A DNA stretch of 64,000 nucleotides, from the NCBI GenBank assembly GCA_008690995.1, contig VRMN01000001.1:744001-808000 (forward strand), in the 5' to 3' direction. The notes under the pieces are model-generated. The model was not told the DNA's origin. It did not search any database and was given only the letters and a program-made list of their open reading frames with translations. Source of the DNA: Porphyridium purpureum (Eukaryota; Rhodophyta; Bangiophyceae; Porphyridiales; Porphyridiaceae). Within the stretch, counting starts at the first letter, position 1; each line of letters opens with the position of its first letter. Below are positions 58,220-64,000 of the stretch, in pieces. The position numbers and the translations under genes are program-made.

Positions 58220-58343
58220 TGCAAGGATGGCTCCGCGAGACCTCGCCTCGAAACCAGACCAGATCGGACACCAGGAAAAGAAGATGACGAAGGAAACAGT
58301 GATGAACTCCTCCTCTTTCCCTTGCAGTCATGGGCGCGGCGCT

Positions 58344-59300
58344 TCAACCTGCGAGAAATGGGTGCGCGCGAACTTGTGCCGCGGTATATCTTTGCTCCGG
58401 AACGCGATCCACGAGTCCGCAAATCAAGTCGTGCGCGTCGGGAAGCGCTTGAACGGCTTCCAATACTCGTTGTCTCAACGCGTCTGGCTCCTGAAAAACG
58501 ATAGCCCTCTGCGCATCTACCGCGCTCCGTTCGCTCCCGAACAGCAGTGTTCCACTCAGACAATAAAAGATCAGGCAGCCCAGACCCCACATATCCGACG
58601 CCTTGGTCACGCGCTGATGTTTCAGCACTTCGGGCGCTGTGCACCACACGGTGGAGTGCACTGTGTAGTTCAAAGAGGCGGTGCGTCCGGAGCCTTCCGA
58701 TTCGGAACCTGGCTCGCCGGTGTGTACCTCTAGCACTACCGCGCTTCCAAAGTCCGCCAGGCGAAGCGAATCCAGCCTCGCTGAGCCGTCAGCATTCGCG
58801 CGCAGGAAAAGAATGTTCTCTGGTTTGAGATCACAATGCACAATTCCCTGAGCGTGAATGTATTCGAGGGCATTGATGAGCTGTATCACCACTTGCCGCG
58901 TATCGTGTGCTGCAAGCCGCCCGTCGTGTCGCGCCTGCAACGCCGCCGCAAGCGTGCCGCCACGACACAGTTCAAGTAGGAAAAACACACACTGCTCATC
59001 GTGGAACGCGCCGAGCATGCGTAGGACATTTATGTGATTCAGCCGGGCGTGCACGCGCCGTTCTTGGATCACGCGCGAAAGCGTCTGAGCCCGCAAACTT
59101 TGTCTCTTATCCACCACTTTGAGCGCCACATACGTGGCGCGCAAGTCAGATGGCAACGACGGCTTGCCACTAGGTCGTAGCCGTGCAGTCAGCACGGTCG
59201 TGAATGGACCCGTGTGCAGCGTTTCACCGAGCTCAAAGTCGTGGATCGTGATGGCGCTATTGGAAGGAGTTTCTTTCGCGTCGTCTGCGGATGTTGCCAT
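58344..59300 (-). CDS. Ser/Thr protein kinase, PDK1-like
   Basis: Compact kinase of 318 residues with little outside the catalytic domain. The glycine loop reads LHTGPFTTV, which resembles the PDK1 loop (GEGSFSTV) in lacking the third Gly but also lacks the first. The catalytic Lys is in YVALKVVDK, the catalytic loop is HCDLKPENIL (Cys where Arg is usual), and the metal-binding DFG is in LADFGSA. The APE motif is in CTAPEVL. The following DMWGLGCLIFYCLSG helix and a final arginine-containing block are normal. The missing HRD arginine means activation-loop phosphorylation may not control it. No PH domain or other partner domain is seen. It lies 124 nt upstream of ZNG1 on the same strand. Confidence 0.88.
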   Translation of the reverse strand: MATSADDAKETPSNSAITIHDFELGETLHTGPFTTVLTARLRPSGKPSLPSDLRATYVALKVVDKRQSLRAQTLSRVIQERRVHARLNHINVLRMLGAFHDEQCVFFLLELCRGGTLAAALQARHDGRLAAHDTRQVVIQLINALEYIHAQGIVHCDLKPENILFLRANADGSARLDSLRLADFGSAVVLEVHTGEPGSESEGSGRTASLNYTVHSTVWCTAPEVLKHQRVTKASDMWGLGCLIFYCLSGTLLFGSERSAVDAQRAIVFQEPDALRQRVLEAVQALPDAHDLICGLVDRVPEQRYTAAQVRAHPFLAG

Positions 59301-60363
59301 GATGCCATCCCATTGACACTCGCTCTCAGCTCCGATTTCGAAATTTCCGGGAGTTACGTTTGGGATTGGGCTGTGTTTTGAGCTTTGGGTTTGGATTTCC
59401 CGTACAAGGCAACATGATTGATTGAGCGCTTCACCAACTAATTGTCACATGGAAAGAACATCAGTTTAATGCTTCTTTCTGTCTCCCAACTCGGCCACGG
59501 AAGACAAGAACGTACCGGAAAGGATCAGTACTGCTCCGCCGCGCATCTTCGGTGCGGAGGTTTGCAGTCCAGTCTTTCGCGTCAACTTTGCGTAGCATGT
59601 ATAAAACCACGACGAGAAGTCGCCGCTCATTGAGAGCCATCAAAACGTGTTCAATGTTTTCGCCTTCGACGGTGATTTCAAGGCCACCGTCAGGAAAGGA
59701 AGTACCGCACCCAAGCCAGCACCCGAGCGGCGTTCAAATGTCCCGGGTTGAACAGAATGAGACATGAAGCGCGGGAACACGTAACAATGAGTATTGAGGC
59801 GGAATAGCCACTCTCGCGCCAAACACGTTCAGAAAGATGCCTGAATAGAATGGGCTCTTAGCGTTGTGCTGTTCCGCAGCGCCATGGTTCTGCTTTGTTC
59901 CGCCGCGCGCCGGCCACTCTCCCTTCTGCTGCAGCTCAGAATGCGCTGGGAACTTGACTGCCATTCCGGACTTTTCCTCAAGCATCAAGCAGCCAACCGC
60001 ACGGCGTTCATCATCATCCGCGCAGCTCCACACCGTTCGTGTTCGCTTGAGCTCACCTGTCAATGCTTTTTCATACGAGCCGCGGATTGTGCGCCTCCAC
60101 CACTCCCGGAAGTAAATAGGATCATTAAGGGCGTGACAAATACTGCTTCACTCATCCTCACATCCCACGTCCACCTACCTCGTCTCTCATCTCCGGACCA
60201 CATCCGTGAACATTTCCCGACTGCTACCGCCACCAACACCGAGCGGCAGCGGTTTCGATTTATCCATCACAGCCAAGTGATCAACAATCTTCGGTCACTG
60301 TACTCGAAATAAGTCAGCGATCAGCCTTGACGGTGCGGCCACACGAATGCATCGCGCGCAAAG
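59301..60363. other. Gene-poor region between the kinase gene and the retrotransposon
   Basis: No recognised gene in about 1.06 kb. TATAAAA at 59600-59606 (plus) precedes a frame from the ATG at 59884 to 60312 (142 codons, MVLLCSAARRPLSLLLQLRM...), which is unrecognised. Minus-strand frames in 59461-60063 are also long and open. None of these can be preferred from sequence alone. Confidence 0.3.
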
Positions 60364-61511
60364 TGTTCGGAAATCCCGTGGCGCCATGCATGTACCCCAT
60401 CGACCCGAAAACCAATCGACCACTCCCAATGTCAGACGCGGAGCCCTTTCTGACTGGCGCTCATTTCGTACCCGAGCACAACGGCCATGCTCGGCCTCGA
60501 GCTTCATGCGCGACTGACACAACTTCATCCATCGACGCTCGTTTGCTTCACAGTCTTCCCGCTCTTCAACAGTGGCAGCCACCGAGCCGCGCTGCTCCTA
60601 GCCAAGCTCCTTATCGGTTTCACTTTCGCGGTTATCCGTTTAGCCGTTTCATGAATTGGCGCGTGGCGTGTGTCGAAAGAACCACGAGGGGTACAGTGCG
60701 TACAGTTTGAACGGAACTTTAAATTCTCGCACGCTTGATGATGACAAGCGCACGAGCTCGGATGACACAACCCTTCTCAGATGACCGAACCCCAGCAACA
60801 CGACGCACACGGCACAGAGAACACAACCACACGACGCACACAACACAGACGACGAATACCCGGGGCGTGGAAAATCCAACGTATAGGGCCTCTACTATTG
60901 CCTTTCGCGTCGGCACAGACAGCACCGGTCTCGACAGGGGCAGGGTGTCGTAACGGACAAAGCCGCCGTCTGCCTTCAGTGCTCCAAGAGCACCGAAACC
61001 CCCCAGACACGATGTGCTGCTGGCTCTGCTACACAGGCTCAGCAAAAGGCCCCACGTCTTCCGACGACCACGCCCAGGCACCCGACACCAAAGAACAACT
61101 CTTCCTTTATTCTCTGTGTCGTACTCCCTTGCCTCTTCTTCTTCCGCTCTAAAGAAATCCGGGGAACCGCACGGGCCCGCGCCCATTATATACCCCGCCG
61201 TCCTTGCTGTCCTTGACGCGGAAGGGAGAAATTATTTCTCCCAAAAGGCTGGGCTTTCCTCCGTTCGTTCCACGGAACGAAGCCACAGCCAGCCACGTCA
61301 GCAAGCGGCTCAATGGGTGCCGGCCGGCCGCCAAGCGGCTCCTGCTTCCCTCGGACACGCGACTCCGGCTCCTCGGGGCGAAAGACAACAATGCACAAAA
61401 CCAGAGGTACAGGGTAAAAAACCACGCGGGCGAAAAAGCCCCTGTACCTCAAAGAATTCCGAGACGCCGTACCTCTAGGTGTACACCCAGGGCGTCTCTC
61501 GGACCGGAACA
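60364..61511 (-). mobile_element. Candidate 3' long terminal repeat of a Ty1/copia element
   Basis: Downstream of the element's pol frame the minus strand begins TGTTCCGG at 61511, just after a purine-rich stretch. It contains a TATA box (TATATAAT, 61185-61192) and an AATAAA signal (61106-61111) at LTR-like spacing. A matching GAACA end is found at 60364, giving termini TGTTC...GAACA and a length of about 1.15 kb. The far end is a guess because the other LTR lies outside the window. Confidence 0.45.
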
Positions 61512-61514
61512 CTT

Positions 61515-64000
61515 TTAATCCATGCTCCTCCTTCCGATCTGAGGGACGCGTAACATGTTCCAACACCTGATGTGACCTTCCGGAAACAAAGGCTTTGTCA
61601 TCAAGTCGGACACGTTTTCTCCCGTCCTCACATACTCCAATGTCACCAACTTCTGCTTCTCGCAAATTTGGTGTATCCACGCCAAGTCCGTGGCTCTGGT
61701 TACTGCCATGTGATGCAACTTTGGCGAATATCCCATCTCGACCGCACGGAGAACAACTTGACTATCACAAAGCAGGGTCAACGCATAATCCCCCTCCTGC
61801 ACGCTTCGAAGAAACGACAATGCCGGAAACAAAGATAACTGCACCGTTTCTTCCAGAGCGGCCATCTCAGACTCAGAGGTCGAAGAGCTAACAAAGCGTT
61901 GCCTTCTGGAGCTCCAATCGACCAGATACTTGTTTCCACCCGCGACCAAGTACGTCACTCTTCCAGACGTTGACTTGCGCGTTTCCGGGCATCCAGCAAA
62001 GTCGGCATCAGCATAGCCCAAGACGCTTACGTCACCGACCTTCAATGACGTCATCCGCAAATACTCAAGTGGCTCACGAGGAACCTTCAAGTATTGCATG
62101 ACGCGAACCAGGAGTCTCTCAGCTGCGACGTTCCAGCTATCCACATACCGAGCCACCACTCCAACTGCGTAGGAGATATCCGGTCTGACCGTCCTGGCCA
62201 ACCACAGCAGCCTCCCAACATGCTCGCGTATTTTCAGATGCCCATGTTCGACTTGAACATCCAATACAGCGTCAGCATTCATCTTCTCGCCTGGTGACTT
62301 CACTGCTCGCAGCACCTGCCCAAGCTCTTCTTCAAATTCCTTCACCACCAAGGTTTGGTAGTGATCATGATCCAACGAAAACCGTGTCGCCGACTCCGAG
62401 ATCATGAGACCTAGGAACCTTAACGGGGCTCCTTCCGAGAGGACTTCTGGCTCCTTCTCAATGAGGAACTCTGACCTCAACTCTCGAAATATCTCACCCC
62501 GATCCTTCTCGGCACACGCGAGCAGGCCATCGTCGACATACAAGGCCAAGAGTGCAACAGATGCACTTCCCGCCATCTTTTTCACGTATACGTTCTTCTC
62601 GCCGTGAATCAAATCCCACCCGAACTTTTGAAGTCTTCTGCGGGCATCGATGGAAAAGTCAGACCCGCTTCTTGGTAAGCCATAAAGCGCCCTCCTTAAG
62701 CGAACGACAAGTCCATCACCTCCTCCTGGAACGTGACGGGGCAACATGGCAAACGTCGGTGGTCCTGACAAGTCAGCGTGTAAGTACGCCGACGTCACAT
62801 CGAACGACACGATTTTCAATCCCAGGATCGCGGCCAAAGCTATCAACATTCTGATTGCAGACAGGCCCGCGGGCACCTCATAGTCAAACACATCCTGAGT
62901 GACCTTCCCTGAGGCATCCCAAATCCTATTTCCACCAGCAACAAGCCGACACTTGACCTTGCGAAACTCCTCCGGAAGCTCAGCGAACTTCAATCCGAAT
63001 ATAAAGTGTGTCCGCACAAATCGTGCGCCTGGGACCTTGAGAGCTTCTTCCCTTGAAATAGGTTGCTCATCCCATACCTTGAATCGAATCATCAAGTCCA
63101 CTTCTTTTTGCATGGCTTCTCTTCCAGCCGAAGAAGCCAGAGCTTGGCTCGTCTGCAACAAAGTTGTCAAGTTCAATTGCGGTGTTTCTGGAGCAACTCC
63201 TGCGCGTTGCTTCCAATTTTCCTCCGAGAGGCCCATATTATGGGCCCGGGCTCGCACATCCTTTCCGTTTCTTGAATTGCGGAACACTGCCTTGTATTCT
63301 TGCAGAGTTCTTTCCCACTTCCCCCAGCCAAAGAGCCGTAAGCCATCCATGATGGCCTGATCCTCTTCCCGGCTCCAAGCTACACTGGGTTTTCGTTTCC
63401 CCCTTCTTCCAATAGGTAGGGGAACGTCCTCCTCCAAGTTCCCGGACACACGCGCCTCGGCCGTATTCGTAGGCAACACCATAGTCTCTTGACTATCCGG
63501 TTCTTCCTGCCTAGAGTGAAAGTCGATTTCACCCTCACGTGCCGAGACCTCCTCGTCATCCTTTGTTTCCAAAGTCCGCATTGGAAACACTTCAGGGAAC
63601 GCCTTGAAGTCCTGAGTGCGAGTCAGCCTCGGTACCGCACTCGTCCACTCCTCCTGAGGAAGGACCCAGATTGCCAGCGGATGCTCCGCAACTCCAACAA
63701 GGACTCCAATCTTTCCTCTGGGTGCATACTTGTTCTCAGGTTGATCATTCTTGAACACCACCTTGCATCCAAATGGTACTGCTACCTTCCCCCGCTTCCA
63801 TCTCTCACCGTACCTCATTTCATACGGAGACTTCCCAGACCTCTTGTCTGGGTGCAGCCGATTGAACATGAAGACGAAATGCTGAGCGGCATGCAAAAAC
63901 CACCGCTTTCCCAGCCCAGACTGCAGGAGATTTGCTCGTACCCCCTGATTCAAAGTATGATGGAAACGTTCCTGTTCAGCGTGGCTATTTGGTCTATGTG
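61515..64000 (-). mobile_element. Ty1/copia retrotransposon, 3' part of pol, running off the window
   Basis: The reading frame is open from the window's right edge to a stop at 61515 and looks whole over the visible part. In order it encodes the end of the integrase core (AEQERFHHTLNQG, SPYEMRYGERW), then an integrase C-terminal/linker region. A copia-type reverse transcriptase follows (IVSFDVTSAYLHADL, RRALYGLPRSGSDF, ALYVDDGLLAC), and then RNase H (GYADADFAGCPETRKSTSGR, SSTSESEMAALEE). The order integrase-RT-RNase H defines the Ty1/copia group. The intact frame suggests a fairly recent insertion; gag, protease, most of integrase and the 5' LTR lie beyond the window. Confidence 0.93.

Noticed and set aside
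60719-61186. 155-codon minus-strand frame
   Set aside because: It lies inside the LTR-like region and has no resemblance to a protein.

Overview
This is nuclear DNA from a photosynthetic eukaryote. It carries eIF3, Mediator and RNase P subunits, nuclear-encoded mitochondrial ribosomal proteins, a thylakoid-lumen FKBP with a twin-arginine-type targeting sequence, a plant-type galactonolactone dehydrogenase and a cyanobacterial-type MutS. Genes are densely packed, mostly single-exon and GC-rich at third codon positions. Only two spliceosomal introns could be placed with confidence (43 and 143 nt). A tRNA gene with an extra D-loop intron adds to the impression of a unicellular red alga of the Porphyridium kind. 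That assignment is inference; no species marker was tested.

Layout. 0.2-6.1 kb: organellar leucyl-tRNA synthetase, a doubly interrupted tRNA-Ser(GCU), eIF3 subunit L. 6.1-8.2 kb: a gene-poor stretch holding a decayed Fanzor/TnpB-like RNA-guided nuclease gene. 8.2-18.6 kb: a secreted Hedgehog-type Hint (Hog) protein, an SLC35F6-like transporter, a 2-kb gene-poor stretch with decayed coding-like pieces, the co-chaperone SGT and the replication nuclease-helicase DNA2. 18.6-21.1 kb: gene-poor, with one or two doubtful small genes. 21.1-33.5 kb: MutS, a secreted Cys-containing orphan, an SPX-EXS phosphate transporter, phosphoglycerate kinase and a GT92-like glycosyltransferase. 35-44.7 kb: a two-finger C2H2 protein, the lumenal FKBP, an MsrB-like protein lacking the usual catalytic Cys, mitochondrial uS10, a YCII-domain protein, a TPR-like membrane protein, a MATE exporter and MED18. 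45.7-59.3 kb: POP7, galactonolactone dehydrogenase, a NELF-C/D-like protein, mL41, mL46, a complex I NDUFA7-like subunit, GMPPA, a small orphan, the zinc metallochaperone ZNG1 and a PDK1-like kinase. 60.4-64 kb: the 3' part of a Ty1/copia retrotransposon running off the right edge.

The genes are ordinary housekeeping genes without operon logic, but there are local themes. Mitochondrial translation and respiration are represented by uS10m, mL41, mL46 and the NDUFA7-like gene. Ascorbate/GDP-mannose metabolism is represented by GLDH and GMPPA. Several gene pairs share short divergent promoter regions (9.0-9.26, 39.5-39.6, 43.76-43.95 and 50.95-51.19 kb). A short GTACAGT/ACTGTAC motif recurs near many gene starts, and clear TATA boxes often sit about 150 nt before the start codon.

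The most unusual items are the tRNA-Ser with introns in both the D loop and the anticodon loop, the Fanzor relic with a palindrome just downstream, the Hog protein, and the candidate NELF subunit.
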